64,000 nt of DNA from Clostridium sp. D43t1_170807_H7 (GCF_015555905.1 NZ_JADNLK010000002.1:62001-126000), one strand, 5' to 3'; positions 34,540-44,113 are shown, numbered from the stretch's first letter. The notes: generated from the sequence alone by a model not told the origin. Numbers and translations: made by a program.

Positions 34540-37071
34540 TTACTCCGATAAGTATAAATCCAAGTTATCTACAACTGTATTTATAGCATCCTCTAAAGAT
34601 ATTTCACCTTCTGCATATGAAGCAAATTGCTTTGCAACTTCTGTTAATAATTCAATATTTACTGTTGCACCAACATTTAAGCTTTCTATTTCACCTTTTA
34701 ATCTATTTACATCTTCATCATTAGGGAAAAATTGTGTTATTTCAATTATATTTCCAAACTGATCACTAGATCCCATTGTACCATTAGTATAATGATTTGT
34801 TGCTTCATCAAATTCTAATTCATATCCTTCTTCTTTCATTTTTTCTATAGAAAAATTATTTTCAAACTCTTTTGCATTTATACTAAATCCTCCATCAGAA
34901 TACATTACATTAGAATTAGTATTTATTAATGATGCTATGATTTCCCTAGCTTGCTCTTTATTTTTTCCCTTTGCATTAATTCCAACTATGTTAGATGGAA
35001 TAAATATATTTTCTTCACCTCTAGTTAAAACCTTATAATCCATTTCAGGTAAATTATTCAAAAGCATAATCATATCCATATAATCATAAGTTCCATCAAT
35101 TCCACCTAAAGCTAATAATGAATCTTTGTCAAACAAAAATGAAGCTGGAAAAACAGATGGATTTAAATAATGTTGTAAATCATATACTGCATATAACTCC
35201 TCATAATCTTCTTCACTATCTGCATCATAAATATACTCTTCATTATCAACACCTATAGAAACCTCTTCATCATATCCTTCTAGTTGAGAATATTTATCTT
35301 CCATAGTTGCCATATATGCCTCTTCATTAGCTTGAAGTGCCACATACATTTCATTAGCTTTTTCAAAGAAGTTTCTTAAGGCATCTTCATTTATAGTATT
35401 ATCTTCATTCAACCAGTCATCTCCATATAAATAATATAATGAATAAACTAAAGACCTTGCATTAAAGTAATCATTAAATATTCTTTTTTCACTTTGTGTA
35501 GATAATTTTTTTGTTAACTCAACTAATGAATCTAAATCTGAAACTGAATCAATATCCTCTTTATTTCCTAATAATATTGGATATTTAAATGATGTTGGCA
35601 TTTGATATATCTTTCCATCATTAGTGTATACATCTGCAATATTCTTGAATATTGTTCCATCCTCTACTAAAGGATTTATAACATCGCTTATATCTTCTAA
35701 TAATCCTTTTTCAATATATGATTCTGCTGATAAACCATCTAGTATTATTACATCTGGTCCATTTCCAGCCATTATTTCAGTATTCAAAGTTTTAAGTGCA
35801 TCTGATTGAGTTGTTCCATCATCATAATTTAAGCCAATTTCATATTTAACATAAGTATCTGGATGTTCTTTTGCATATCTTGAAATAGCTTGTCTAATTG
35901 AATAATTTTCTAATAATGAATATACTACAAGTTGATTTTCTGGAACTGATGGTATATTTGCATCATAAGCAAAATTAATAATTTCAGATCCTGATCCACC
36001 ATTAGACCAATTACCAAATACAGTTAAAAATTCGCCATTACTTTTTTCAATAAATGATTGTATATACATTTCTCCATCACCAAAAGATGAAATTGCAGAA
36101 TCAACTAATTGATTTACCTTTTTACTTTTCATATCATACTCATATAAACCTAAAGTATTATAATAATATATTTTATCCTTACTTCCTGAATTAAGGAAAG
36201 TTGGATAGTAATTAGAATTTTCATCTAATGTTGCTTTTTCTAAGGCTTTTAAATTTCCTTTTTCTTTTCCATTAGTAGTATCATATTCTACTATTGAATC
36301 AAATTCATATATAAATAATGAATCACCAACTAAGAAAAAGTCATTTATCCATTCTCCTCCTTCATATATATTCTTTTCTTCAAAAGTTTCACCATCAAAT
36401 TGAACTACTTTTTCATTATTACTACCTGCAGTAAAGAATACGTCTCCATTTGAATTACATTTAAAATTGCTATAACCCATTCCCATTGAGTCATAATCAT
36501 CATCATTATATATTGAAAGATCTAAATCAATATCAGTTAAATTACCATCTGCATCTACTGTAGCATACTTATATTCAGGTTCTTCATAAATAAATTCATC
36601 TCCTACTAATCCATCTTGCTCTTCACCTTCGGCAACCATAGAATCAACAATTACTTCACCTTCACCGACCATAGAATCATTAATTATTCCATCTTCCACT
36701 TCTGTAAAAGGCTCTTGAAAATAATAAGATAATAGCATTCTTCCATTACTTAGATATTGTAGATCGCCATATAATTCTTTACCTTCTTCCTTTGGTAACT
36801 CTATAGGATTCTCAACCCATGTTTTACCTCCATCTTCAGAGATAAAAGCTACTGGATTACCATCCTCCATTGAATATCCAGTCATACCGATCTTATCCTT
36901 GTCCAATAAAGTTAAATTTTGTACGCCAACTCCTTCTGGTACTTCATATCGCTCCTCAACATATCTTCCCATTGAAGATTTTCCTTTACCTTGATTTGAA
37001 CATCCAACAACGCTTACCATACATGTTGCGGCTAAGGTTATTGAAAGTAATCTTTTAAAACTTATTCCCAT
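34540..37071 (-). CDS. Large two-domain solute-binding lipoprotein (propeller-like N-terminus + SBP)
   Basis: An 843-residue lipoprotein starting at the ATG at 37071 (GGAGGGG just ahead). The signal peptide ends in the lipobox VVGC, about residue 24. Residues about 35-390 look like a beta-propeller or sensor region; they include the Asp-box-like FISEDGGKTW and repeated acidic segments. From about 395 to the end there is a class I extracellular solute-binding domain: LENYSIRQAISRYAKEHPD, GNGPDVIILDGLSAESY, and GGFSINAKE late in the chain. SBPs for sugars are normally about 420-450 residues, so the N-terminal half is a fused extra. First gene of the operon; the promoter region (37072-37350) is very AT-rich and I see no clear consensus. 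Confidence 0.85.
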   Translation of the reverse strand: MGISFKRLLSITLAATCMVSVVGCSNQGKGKSSMGRYVEERYEVPEGVGVQNLTLLDKDKIGMTGYSMEDGNPVAFISEDGGKTWVENPIELPKEEGKELYGDLQYLSNGRMLLSYYFQEPFTEVEDGIINDSMVGEGEVIVDSMVAEGEEQDGLVGDEFIYEEPEYKYATVDADGNLTDIDLDLSIYNDDDYDSMGMGYSNFKCNSNGDVFFTAGSNNEKVVQFDGETFEEKNIYEGGEWINDFFLVGDSLFIYEFDSIVEYDTTNGKEKGNLKALEKATLDENSNYYPTFLNSGSKDKIYYYNTLGLYEYDMKSKKVNQLVDSAISSFGDGEMYIQSFIEKSNGEFLTVFGNWSNGGSGSEIINFAYDANIPSVPENQLVVYSLLENYSIRQAISRYAKEHPDTYVKYEIGLNYDDGTTQSDALKTLNTEIMAGNGPDVIILDGLSAESYIEKGLLEDISDVINPLVEDGTIFKNIADVYTNDGKIYQMPTSFKYPILLGNKEDIDSVSDLDSLVELTKKLSTQSEKRIFNDYFNARSLVYSLYYLYGDDWLNEDNTINEDALRNFFEKANEMYVALQANEEAYMATMEDKYSQLEGYDEEVSIGVDNEEYIYDADSEEDYEELYAVYDLQHYLNPSVFPASFLFDKDSLLALGGIDGTYDYMDMIMLLNNLPEMDYKVLTRGEENIFIPSNIVGINAKGKNKEQAREIIASLINTNSNVMYSDGGFSINAKEFENNFSIEKMKEEGYELEFDEATNHYTNGTMGSSDQFGNIIEITQFFPNDEDVNRLKGEIESLNVGATVNIELLTEVAKQFASYAEGEISLEDAINTVVDNLDLYLSE

Positions 37072-37360
37072 ATTCCCCTCCATAATATTTAATATTTATA
37101 ATTTATTTACATCTTATTTCATAATACCATTTATTATAATATTTTTCCACAGAAATACTTTTGTAAATTTCCACAAAATTTTCACAATTTTTTTACAGAA
37201 ACAAAAAGCTAATAAATTATAAAATAGTATTTTTCTTCACTAATTAGACATATTGTTCACCTAAAAAGTTCCATGTTTTATATTTTTAACTATTTTATAT
37301 GTAAATTTTACATTATATTCATTAAATTCACATTAATATATTATTAATATTATCTTACAA

Positions 37361-37391
37361 AATAAAAAAGGAGCTATATAATTCTTAGCTC
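37361..37391 (-). terminator. Second, distal terminator of the CDF gene
   Basis: GAGCTA/TAGCTC hairpin with nine-base loop, then CTTTTTTATTTTG on the minus strand. It lies in the 400-bp gap between the CDF gene and the lipoprotein operon, which otherwise shows no gene. Confidence 0.6.
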
Positions 37392-37454
37392 ATCTTAAAT
37401 ACTTATCATTTAATTCATATTTTTTTGATTTTACAATATAATATTAAACTAAAA

Positions 37455-37476
37455 AAAGTCAGCTATTGCTGACTTT
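37455..37476 (-). terminator. Terminator at the end of the CDF gene
   Basis: AAAGTCAGC and GCTGACTTT arms around a 4-nt loop, then TTTTTTAG on the minus strand. It touches the stop codon at 37476. Confidence 0.85.
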
Positions 37477-38378
37477 TATATTGCCCACTTTTTGTTTCCT
37501 GTAAAGGATACATTCAACCACTTTTTATAATCAATATGCTTAATTGCATCATTTATTTCTTCTCTTACATTATCCATTTGATCTAATGTTTTAAGCTTAC
37601 TATCTTTATTATAAATAAAATCAATTTCAATTCTAAGTTCACGTCCAACCTTAGATACCCTTGTTATTGATTCTTCAAAATTATACTCTTCTTCAATTTC
37701 TTTAACCAATACATAAATATCATCATTTATTTCATCATCTGCTTTTACACATATTACTTCTTTAAAACTTTCTATAAAACTCCTTATAGGTATTCTAATA
37801 CATAATATAGATACTATTAATGTCATAAATGGATCAACATATGAATTTAAAAAGTTTAATTTAGTATTTTCCAATAACATTGCTATTAAAAAAGCAACTA
37901 ATACTGCTGCACTTAATGCTGTATCCATAAACCATTGAGTTGATTCAGCCTTGATAAGCTCTGATGACAACTTTTTCTCCTTAATTTTCATATAAAAAGA
38001 AATTGCTCCACAACCTATTACTGACACAATTGAATATATAAGTGCTAAACCAATCTCTAAATTATTTCCACCACTAGCTATTGTTTTTACTGCTCCTATT
38101 AATGAATATAAACACATAATTGCTATTATTAATGATTTTATTGAAATAACTATTGGTTCTAAAATATGTTTACCAAAAGGAAATTTTTCAAAATCTCTCT
38201 TAGCCATATAATTATTAATATAAAGAGATAACATTGATAATATTACACTGATAAATGAGTATAATCCATCGAATATAATCATATCAGAATCTATCGCTCA
38301 ACCCCATGCAATACCAAATAGTGCAAAGAATAACGCACCTACTACAGATATTTTTAATATTTTATTCTCTAGTTTCAT
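37476..38378 (-). pseudogene. Cation diffusion facilitator family transporter interrupted by an in-frame TGA
   Basis: Gene with ATG at 38378 (GAGGTGAG upstream) reading MKLENKILKISVVGALFF...GIAWG, then TGA at 38298-38300, then AIDSDMIIFDGLYSFIS in the same frame to 37476. Without the stop it would be 300 residues, a normal CDF length, with six helices and a cytoplasmic C-terminal domain (about 205-300). Restart at ATG 38282 (MIIFDG) would lose most of the first helix. The stop is a likely mutation of a Trp (TGG) or other sense codon. CDF proteins export Zn2+, Fe2+, Mn2+ or similar. The metal-site residues are not obvious, so substrate is not predicted. Confidence 0.8.
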
Positions 38379-38526
38379 TATTCTCACCTCTATTCTTATT
38401 TTTTAAATTTTCTAAACTAGATATTTATATAATATACCAATAAATTAATTTTTGTAATGATTAAAATGCTGAGAAATTGCAACTAATATATCCATTTATC
38501 CATATGTAAAATTTTGAAAATAGCTT

Positions 38527-38561
38527 AAATGTACCTATTTTTATTTAAAATGTACCTATTT
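38527..38561. repeat. 14-bp direct repeat upstream of the chromate transporter genes
   Basis: AAATGTACCTATTT occurs twice (38527-38540 and 38548-38561), 21 bp apart, two helical turns. This spacing suits tandem binding of a regulator upstream of the ChrA-type operon. No regulator is encoded alongside. Confidence 0.55.
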
Positions 38562-38722
38562 AAATATTTTTTTAACATTTTATTTTCAATTTAATGACTT
38601 ACTAAATATTTATAGCTATTAAATATTGCATTTTTTTATTAGAAAACTTTAACTATATGTTGTTAGAAAATAAGTATATAATATCAAGTGGAACTTATTT
38701 TTATAAAGGAGATTATTCACAA

Positions 38723-39262
38723 ATGAAAGAATTATTTGATTTATTTTGGACTTTTTGCAAAATTGGAGCCCTTACCTTTGGTGGCGGCTATGCAATGCTT
38801 CCTTTAATACAAAGGGAAATTGTTGAAAATAAAAAGTGGTCGACAGAAAAAGAAATTTTAGATTATTATGCTGTTGGTCAATGTACCCCTGGGGTAATTG
38901 CTGTTAACACGGCTACATTTATAGGTTTTAAACTTAAAGGTATTGTTGGAGGAATAGTTGCTACTTTAGGTGTGATTTTTCCATCACTAATCATAATATT
39001 AATTATTGCTTCTTTCCTTCAAAGCTTTGCTGATCTGGCTATAGTACAAAGTGCTTTTGCAGGAATAAGAGTTGCTGTAGTTGCCTTAATAATTACTACG
39101 GTAATTAAATTATTAAAATCATCTATTAAAGATTATTTAGGAGCTATAATTGCTATCATTACTTTTATAATATCTGCATTCATAGGTTTATCTCCTGTTT
39201 ACGTAGTAATAGCAGCTGGATTAACTGGATTTATTTCTAAGTCTATAGGAGGTAAAAAGTAA
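38723..39262 (+). CDS. Chromate transporter family (CHR) protein, N-terminal-type subunit
   Basis: A 179-residue membrane protein, the first of two short ChrA halves. The family motif FGGGYAMLPLIQRE is near residues 19-32, and the QCTPGVIAVNTATFIG block near 59-74. It starts at the ATG at 38723, after AAAGGAG; the longer frame reading has no ribosome site. Two short CHR proteins encoded by adjacent genes form a heterodimer that exports chromate or, in many anaerobes, an unknown anion. It overlaps the next start by one base. Confidence 0.88.
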   Translation: MKELFDLFWTFCKIGALTFGGGYAMLPLIQREIVENKKWSTEKEILDYYAVGQCTPGVIAVNTATFIGFKLKGIVGGIVATLGVIFPSLIIILIIASFLQSFADLAIVQSAFAGIRVAVVALIITTVIKLLKSSIKDYLGAIIAIITFIISAFIGLSPVYVVIAAGLTGFISKSIGGKK

Positions 39263-39825
39263 TGATATACTTAACTTTATTTTTAGAATTTTTTAAGGTT
39301 GGTTTATTTTCTGTTGGTGGTGGACTTTCTACTATTCCATTTTTATATGAACTAGCTGATAAATATAATTGGTTTGATCAAAAAATGTTAATGGATATGA
39401 TTGCTGTATCACAATCAACTCCTGGTGCTATTGGTGTTAATATGGCCACTTTTGCTGGCTTCCGTGCCTCTGGAATATTAGGTGGAATAATTGCTACATT
39501 AGGTTTAGTTACCCCATCTGTCATAGTTATTATTATAATTGCTCATTTCTTAAACAAATTCAAAGAAAGTAGTGCAGTTGAATCAATATTTTATGGCTTA
39601 AGACCTGCTGTTGCTGCTCTTATTGCCGCTGCCGGTTATCAAGTATTTAAAGTTTCAATATTAGCTTTAGATAAATTTAATGTTACTCATAAACTGTTAG
39701 ATTTAATTAATATTAAATCTACTGTGTTATTAATAATACTTATATTTGCTATATCAAAATTCAAAAAGCATCCTATCGTTTATATAGCAAGTGCTGCTAT
39801 TATAGGAATACTATTTAAATTTTAA
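39262..39825 (+). CDS. Chromate transporter family (CHR) protein, second subunit
   Basis: A 187-residue partner of the preceding gene. SVGGGLSTIPFLYEL (about 17-31) and SQSTPGAIGVNMATFAGFRASG (about 50-71) are the duplicates of the first subunit's motifs. It is translated from GGAGGTAAAAAGTAATG, which lies at the end of the first gene, so expression is coupled. Together they probably form one transporter of about 360 residues. Confidence 0.88.
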   Translation: MIYLTLFLEFFKVGLFSVGGGLSTIPFLYELADKYNWFDQKMLMDMIAVSQSTPGAIGVNMATFAGFRASGILGGIIATLGLVTPSVIVIIIIAHFLNKFKESSAVESIFYGLRPAVAALIAAAGYQVFKVSILALDKFNVTHKLLDLINIKSTVLLIILIFAISKFKKHPIVYIASAAIIGILFKF

Positions 39826-39917
39826 TAAACAGTGTATTATATATTTTCAGTATTATAATACCAATTATTATTTAAATCATATAATATATTAGTTTTAATA
39901 TATTAGGTGGTGAATAA

Positions 39918-40865
39918 ATGAAAGCTGATATAGTTTGTGAAGGTGGTGGAGTAAAAGGAATTGCACTCTTAGGCGCAATTTATTATCTAGAAGAACAAGG
40001 GTATACCTTTGAAAGATTTGCTGGCACATCAGCTGGTGCTATAGTAACTTCCTTATTAGCAGTAGGATATACAGGAAAAGATCTAAAAAATATGCTTTTG
40101 AATCTAGATTTTAAAGACTTTTATGTAAAAAACAAATTAAATTTATTGCCTCTTATAGGCCCAACTGTAAGTCTATTTAAGAATAAAGGGTTATTTTCTG
40201 GTAACAACATAGAAGAATACTTAAATAAATTGTATAAAGCTAAAGGGAAAACTAAATTTAAAGATATATCTATAAATGGAATTAGTCCTCTTAAGGTAAT
40301 TGCTTCTGATATTACAAATAAAAGATTACTTATTCTTCCTGATGATTTAGTAAAATATGATATTGATCCATTAGAATTTAGTATTGCTAAAGCTGTAAGA
40401 ATGAGTATTAGCATTCCCTTTTATTTTAATCCTGTAATTCTTAAGAATGGTAAAAATTCAAGTTTTATAGTTGACGGTGGATTACTAAGTAACTTTCCAA
40501 TTTGGCTTTTTGATGTTGAAAACAATCCTCGTTGGCCAACCTTTGGGCTAAAGCTAATTAGTAATAATAATTTAAAAACAGTTAGCCCAAGTAAAAGTAA
40601 CTTAATAACTTACTCTTGTGATGTAATTGACACTATTCTTACTAAAGATGATGAAGCCTTTTTAAATAACAAAGATTCAGTAAGAACTATAAAAATTAGG
40701 ACCTATGATGTTGGTACTGTAGACTTTAACATTTCTAAAGATGAATATATAAAACTATTTAATTCTGGCTATGATTGTGCAAAAAATTTTCTTGCTAAAT
40801 GGAATTTTAAATCTTATATTTCTAGATGTAGAAATATTGATACTTACCATCAAATCTTCGGTTAA
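39918..40865 (+). CDS. Patatin-like phospholipase
   Basis: A 315-residue cytoplasmic lipid acyl hydrolase. The oxyanion loop EGGGVKG lies at about 8-14, nucleophile Ser39 is in AGTSAGA, and the dyad Asp186 is in IVDGGLLSNFP. These three features define patatins; length is usual. Bacterial relatives cleave phospholipid acyl chains, sometimes as toxins and sometimes in membrane remodelling. There is no secretion signal, and the neighbours are transporters, so a housekeeping role is plausible. Ribosome site TAGGTGGTG. Confidence 0.9.
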   Translation: MKADIVCEGGGVKGIALLGAIYYLEEQGYTFERFAGTSAGAIVTSLLAVGYTGKDLKNMLLNLDFKDFYVKNKLNLLPLIGPTVSLFKNKGLFSGNNIEEYLNKLYKAKGKTKFKDISINGISPLKVIASDITNKRLLILPDDLVKYDIDPLEFSIAKAVRMSISIPFYFNPVILKNGKNSSFIVDGGLLSNFPIWLFDVENNPRWPTFGLKLISNNNLKTVSPSKSNLITYSCDVIDTILTKDDEAFLNNKDSVRTIKIRTYDVGTVDFNISKDEYIKLFNSGYDCAKNFLAKWNFKSYISRCRNIDTYHQIFG

Positions 40866-40885
40866 ATCAATTAACTTCAACTTTA

Positions 40886-40932
40886 AATAGCGACGTATAT
40901 AAAAACTTTTAAATACGTTGCTATTATTTTTA
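40886..40932 (+). terminator. Terminator of the patatin gene
   Basis: AATAGCGACGTAT pairs with ATACGTTGCTATT, followed by ATTTTTAT. Confidence 0.8.
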
Positions 40933-40997
40933 TATATAATTCACATTATTTTTTCCTAAATCATAAAATATAACTAAAGTATTTTTAGGAGTATTTT

Positions 40998-41483
40998 ATG
41001 ACCTCAATTATCTTATATAGCCTAGCAATAATTTTGCTAATTGTTTCATTTATAAAAGATAAAGGCAAAACAAAAAAAGCTATTATATTGGGATTGAAAT
41101 CATTTGAAAATATACTTCCCCAATTTCTTTGCATAATAATAACTGTAGGAATATTACTTTCATTTTTTAATACAGATACAATTTCTAAAATATTAGGTAA
41201 CAGTTCAGGTTTTTGGGGTATCATACTTGCTGATATTATAGGTTCAATTACAATGATGCCTACTTTCGTTGCTTTTTCACTTGGTAATACATTGCTTTTA
41301 AATGGTGCTGGCTATTCACAAGTTGGTGCACTAGTCTCTTCTTTAGTACTAATTGGCCTCATGACATTTCCACTTGAAGCTAAGTATATCGGTAAAAGAG
41401 CCGCATTCTTAAGAAATTTAATTGCATTTCTATTTTCAATTATTGTAGGAATTATTCTTGGAAGGATCATGGTGTTTATATGA
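40998..41483 (+). CDS. Permease of the ArsP/DUF318 type, first half
   Basis: A 161-residue membrane protein with about five helices. The segment LGNSSGFWGIILADIIGSITMMPTFVAFSLG (about 68-98, read in pieces) recalls one repeat of the ArsP (PF03773) permease family, which normally is a single ~300-residue chain exporting organoarsenicals or related compounds. Here the two repeats are separate genes that overlap by 4 bp (ATGA), implying a stoichiometric heterodimer. Start ATG with TTAGGAG upstream. Confidence 0.72.
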   Translation: MTSIILYSLAIILLIVSFIKDKGKTKKAIILGLKSFENILPQFLCIIITVGILLSFFNTDTISKILGNSSGFWGIILADIIGSITMMPTFVAFSLGNTLLLNGAGYSQVGALVSSLVLIGLMTFPLEAKYIGKRAAFLRNLIAFLFSIIVGIILGRIMVFI

Positions 41484-42016
41484 ATACTGTAATAAAAATT
41501 TTAAAAAGATATAAATCCTTTTTAATCTCTCTATTTGTACTTATAATATTATCTTTTTTTAGCAAATCTATATTTACTGAAACTATTAATACTGCTGGTT
41601 CTAGCATACTACAAATGTTATCTGTTCTTCCTCCTATTATGATTATGTTAGGATTAATGGATTTATGGATTCCACGAGAACAACTAATGAAATATATGGG
41701 AAATAAATCAGGAATAATTGGTGTTCTTTTCTCTATGCTAATTGGCTCAGTGGCTGCTGGCCCCATGTATGCCGCCTTTCCTTTTACTGCTGTTTTAATA
41801 AAAAAAGGTGCAAAATTTTCAAATATAATTATATTCATGAACTCTTGGTGCTTAATTAAAATCTCAACACTATTATTTGAATTTTCAGCACTTGGTTATA
41901 AATTTACTTTAGTTAGATTATTAATAGATATTCCTGGTGTTTTAATAATGAGCTATTTAGTTAATTTATTAATGTCAAAAGATTCTTTAAATGAACTTTA
42001 TAATAAATATAATTAA
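41480..42016 (+). CDS. Permease of the ArsP/DUF318 type, second half
   Basis: A 178-residue membrane protein, partner of the preceding gene. MGNKSGIIGVLFSMLIGSVAAGPMYAAFPF (about 74-103, read in pieces) repeats the LG-NSSG-IIGS-P motif of the first half. The stop at 42014-42016 lies in the shared convergent terminator. The substrate is unknown; no arsenic-resistance regulator or reductase is adjacent. Confidence 0.72.
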   Translation: MNTVIKILKRYKSFLISLFVLIILSFFSKSIFTETINTAGSSILQMLSVLPPIMIMLGLMDLWIPREQLMKYMGNKSGIIGVLFSMLIGSVAAGPMYAAFPFTAVLIKKGAKFSNIIIFMNSWCLIKISTLLFEFSALGYKFTLVRLLIDIPGVLIMSYLVNLLMSKDSLNELYNKYN

Positions 42017-42068
42017 AACTTGAACCTCTCTCTACTTTATTTAACAGAGCGAGGTTCAAGTTTTAATT
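42011..42068. terminator. Bidirectional terminator between convergent operons
   Basis: Perfect 18-bp arms, AATTAAAACTTGAACCTC and GAGGTTCAAGTTTTAATT. They end the plus-strand permease pair and the minus-strand kinase gene. Confidence 0.9.
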
Positions 42069-43262
42069 ATATATATCTGAAAATTCAATACTACACTTTT
42101 CAACTTTTGATTTAGTTAAACTAGTATTTTTTTTATTCTTACTTTGAACTTGTCTTATAGGAAGTCTTATAGTAAACTTACTTCCTTCATTAACTTTGCT
42201 CTCCACATATATATCTCCTTGATGCATTTTAACAAGTGACTTTACAAGTGATAAGCCTATTCCGCTCCCATTAAATCTTCTAGTTAATTTATTATCAAGT
42301 TGTGCATACCTTTCAAATATTGTATTAAGTTTTTTTTCTGGTATCCCTATACCATTATCTGTTACGGATATATAAATATTTTTATCATCTTTTCCTATAT
42401 TAACATATATTTTTCCACTATCTTTTGTATACTTAATTGCATTAGATAACAAATTTAGTATTATTCTCTCTATTTTATCTGGATCACATGCAATTATCTC
42501 TTCTTCAACTTCAGTATCAAAAATAAGCTCTATCCCCTTATTATTCACATACTCTAAAATAGACATGGTAATATCTTCAACAACACTTACAATATTATAA
42601 TTACCTAGTTCAATATCATAATATCCATAATCCATTTTACTAATATCAATTATGTTATTAACTAATCTAAGAAGCCTATAGCAATTTTGTCTAATTGAAT
42701 TCATATATTTATTTAAATTTTCTTCATCAGTTGCTCTGATATTTTTATTTTCTATATTTTTATTTATAACTTGCATAGTTGCTAATATTATGTTTAAAGG
42801 TGTTTTAAATTCATGTGATATATTAGAAAAGAATTCATTTTTCATACCTTCCAATTCAATTGCTTTTTCATAAGCGATTTTTTCTTCCTTTATCTTCTTT
42901 TTCTCTGTTATATCCCTAGCCATTAAAATATATATCTTATTTTCTTCTATAAACCTACAACTGCATTCAATCCATCTATAATAATTATCTTTACATTTAA
43001 ATCTAAATTCTAATCCTCTAACTCCCTCATTTATAGATTCGCCTGATATAGCATTTAGAATAATTTTCAAGTCATCTACATGAACAAAATTATGCCATTC
43101 ATGTTCAAGTAATTCACTTTCACTCCACCCTAATACTTTACTACAACATTTGCTTATCTTTTTAGGTTTACCATCACTCCCTATGATAGCCATAAGGTCT
43201 AATGAAATTTCAAAAAAATATTCTAAATCACTTTTCCTATCACCACTTATAGCTAGTTCCAT
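42063..43262 (-). CDS. Cytoplasmic PAS-domain histidine kinase
   Basis: A 399-residue kinase without membrane segments. One PAS domain lies at about 12-125 (FFEISLDLMAIIGSDG, then WIECSCRFIEENKIYILMARDIT). HisKA carries His150 in FFSNISHEFKTPLNI and the HATPase ends with GSGIGLSLVKSLVKMHQGDI near 330-350. It is an orphan: the next genes are a hypothetical protein and an ANTAR regulator whose receiver lacks the phosphoacceptor Asp, so a direct phosphorelay to it is unlikely. It may sense redox or a small ligand through the PAS domain. Ribosome site AAGGGGTG. Confidence 0.9.
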   Translation of the reverse strand: MELAISGDRKSDLEYFFEISLDLMAIIGSDGKPKKISKCCSKVLGWSESELLEHEWHNFVHVDDLKIILNAISGESINEGVRGLEFRFKCKDNYYRWIECSCRFIEENKIYILMARDITEKKKIKEEKIAYEKAIELEGMKNEFFSNISHEFKTPLNIILATMQVINKNIENKNIRATDEENLNKYMNSIRQNCYRLLRLVNNIIDISKMDYGYYDIELGNYNIVSVVEDITMSILEYVNNKGIELIFDTEVEEEIIACDPDKIERIILNLLSNAIKYTKDSGKIYVNIGKDDKNIYISVTDNGIGIPEKKLNTIFERYAQLDNKLTRRFNGSGIGLSLVKSLVKMHQGDIYVESKVNEGSKFTIRLPIRQVQSKNKKNTSLTKSKVEKCSIEFSDIYN

Positions 43263-43440
43263 TTTTATACTTCACCCCTTAAAAACTCAACTCCACATCT
43301 TTAAATATAAAGTATCAATTCAAAATTATACCATTATTTACATCTTACTATTTTTAAGTTATTTATTCAACCTTTTTTTTCCATAATTTCATAAATTTTT
43401 ACATTTGTTTTTTAAATATATTAATTTAAAATTATTTCTA

Positions 43441-43950
43441 TTATGTTATTTTTAGATTGAACATTTTAGCTATATTCTCATATTTATTGCATATACATTC
43501 TTCCTTATAAAACGTTGGAAACTTTTTATTGTAATTTCCCCATATAGTAAAAGGCTCTTTTACAAAATATATAGTAGAAAATAACACTTCTTGAGTTGTT
43601 ATCCTAGTTATAAAAGGAATACTTTCTAAAGTTAGATTATAATAAATTCCACCTTCACTATTCTCATATTCAAATTTTTTTATAAATTCTTTATCTTCAC
43701 AGTTTAAAAGTTCTTTAAAACGCCTCTTCTCATCTTCTTCTAATGTATTATAGTAAAAATCAACATAAGAATTTTCTACTCCATTTAACTTTACTGCTTC
43801 TTGCAAAAAACCAATTATACTTTTCTCAAAATCATCAGACTTATCAGATTCTAAAATTTTCTTTTCAAACCTATTAACCCCTTCCGTAATATTATTAAAT
43901 CTAATACTAACTTTATCCTTAAAGTCATTTTCATTAATTGAAATTAGCAT
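43441..43950 (-). CDS. Conserved-looking hypothetical protein, 169 residues
   Basis: A soluble 169-residue protein of mixed charged character with no signal peptide, membrane helix or recognised motif. Several aromatic residues cluster in SYVDFYYNTLEEDEKRRF and FTIWGNYNKKFPTFYKEE, and three cysteines occur, two of them as CIC near the C-terminus. It lies between the PAS kinase (179 bp away) and the ANTAR regulator. Start ATG with TAGGAG. I cannot assign a function; it could be coexpressed with the kinase. Confidence 0.7.
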   Translation of the reverse strand: MLISINENDFKDKVSIRFNNITEGVNRFEKKILESDKSDDFEKSIIGFLQEAVKLNGVENSYVDFYYNTLEEDEKRRFKELLNCEDKEFIKKFEYENSEGGIYYNLTLESIPFITRITTQEVLFSTIYFVKEPFTIWGNYNKKFPTFYKEECICNKYENIAKMFNLKIT

Positions 43951-44065
43951 ATAATCACTCCTATATTTGAATTTAAGCTGTTTTTTATATTAATAAATTT
44001 AATATTTTTCTCGACTACTCTAATTATACAGAAACCGCATCTTAAAAGTATCTCAAATTTTATAA

Positions 44066-44106
44066 TAAAAAAACAGCAGATAGATTAATAAAAATCTCTC
44101 TGCTGC
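44066..44106 (-). terminator. Terminator of the ANTAR regulator gene
   Basis: CAGCAGAGAGATT pairs with AATCTATCTGCTG on the minus strand and is followed by seven T. Confidence 0.85.
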
Positions 44107-44113
44107 CTTCAAG

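Noticed and set aside
38298-38300. TGA in the CDF gene read as selenocysteine
   Set aside because: The family has no Cys at this position, no selenoprotein-type stem-loop is evident just after it, and a TGG to TGA change explains it.
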